Positions 63,792-64,000 of a stretch of DNA of 64,000 bases are shown in pieces. Source of the stretch: Methanofollis formosanus (lineage in GTDB: Archaea; Halobacteriota; Methanomicrobia; Methanomicrobiales; Methanofollaceae). Under the pieces are notes generated by a model. That model was not told the DNA's origin and searched no databases. It saw only the letters and a list, made by a program, of their open reading frames with translations. A program made the position numbers and the translations under genes. The stretch spans positions 2,672,789 to 2,736,788 of the forward strand of contig NZ_CP037968.1 of the NCBI RefSeq assembly GCF_019633745.1, written 5' to 3'. How positions within the stretch are numbered: the stretch's first letter is position 1; every line of letters begins with the position of its first letter.

Positions 63792-64000
63792 TCAGATCCG
63801 CTCTTCGATATCCCCTTCGAGATCCAGGTAGGCGCTCCGCATCTTCGCCATCTCCTCCTCGGTCGCGTCCCAGTAGCCCCGGCTCTCGGCCTCGAAGAGC
63901 CGTTCCATCAGGCCGGCGGTGGCATACCGGTTGTTTTCCTCGAGCCGCTTTCGCATCTCCTCGTCGAAGACGAAACGTTCGGCGATGGAGGACCAGACCC
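63792..64000 (-). CDS. cobN: Cobaltochelatase subunit CobN, C-terminal end only
   Basis: The last 69 codons of a gene that extends beyond the window. The sequence VWSSIAERFVFDEEMRKRLE, RYATAGLMERLFEAESRGYW and MAKMRSAYLDLEGDIEERI matches the closing region of CobN/magnesium chelatase large subunits, which insert cobalt into the corrin ring or magnesium into porphyrin (in methanogens cobalt or nickel chelation). In CobN the residues N-R-Y-A-x-x-G before ERL are conserved. The gene is convergent with the decaying propeller copy. Confidence 0.85.
   Translation of the reverse strand, partial: VWSSIAERFVFDEEMRKRLEENNRYATAGLMERLFEAESRGYWDATEEEMAKMRSAYLDLEGDIEERI

Overview
The window looks like chromosomal DNA of a methanogenic archaeon of the order Methanomicrobiales (Methanofollis/Methanoculleus-like). 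This is inferred from an archaeal DUF2070 membrane protein, a DUF3821 S-layer-type surface protein, an Orc1/Cdc6 initiator, a PGF-CTERM surface protein, TATA-box promoters and GTG starts inside GTGA overlaps. Most genes are GC-rich. Several islands are clearly less GC-rich (1.9-3.1 kb, 51.3-51.7 kb, 58.8-63.8 kb) and probably foreign. I see no tRNA or rRNA gene.

Layout. 0-9.1 kb: DUF2070 protein, an AT-rich membrane protein, a RelB/RelE-type toxin-antitoxin pair, a CopB-type copper ATPase, a DUF91 nuclease with a possible EVE/PUA-like tail, and a TVGYGD ion channel. 9.3-12.6 kb: a compact three-gene replication operon ending in a primase-polymerase/helicase whose 3' part holds iteron-like TTGCAC/GTGCAA clusters around a palindrome. 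12.6-20.1 kb: a secreted papain-like protease, an ATP-grasp enzyme and two large surface proteins. 20.1-24.6 kb: a rearranged island with three copies of a ribbon-helix-helix gene, a truncated DUF1016 (YhcG) nuclease fused to a foreign tail, tandem repeats and a RecG-like AlbA_2 protein.

24.8-42.2 kb is a complete type I-E CRISPR-Cas locus in the order cas3, cas8e, cse2, cas7e, cas5e, cas6e, cas1e, cas2e, then a 130-bp leader and an array of 139 repeats and 138 spacers (8.45 kb). The distal repeat is mutated and is followed by older decayed repeats. A DEDDh exonuclease and an Orc1/Cdc6 gene lie just beyond. The Cas3 helicase-nuclease and the Cascade proteins interfere, Cas6e cuts the transcript, and Cas1e-Cas2e add spacers at the cas2-proximal end.

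44-54 kb holds housekeeping and transport genes: UspA, a SulP transporter, a VOC protein, a lipoprotein, an APC permease, YIP1 and a methyltransferase, plus a 54-residue gene. 54-57.6 kb is an ABC importer for iron chelates or corrinoids with a PGF-CTERM surface protein. It is divergent from a P-loop NTPase gene, and the end of cobN closes the window, which together hint at metal or cobalamin metabolism. 58.8-63.8 kb carries an Ig-like/beta-propeller gene pair followed by a second, decaying copy of the pair.
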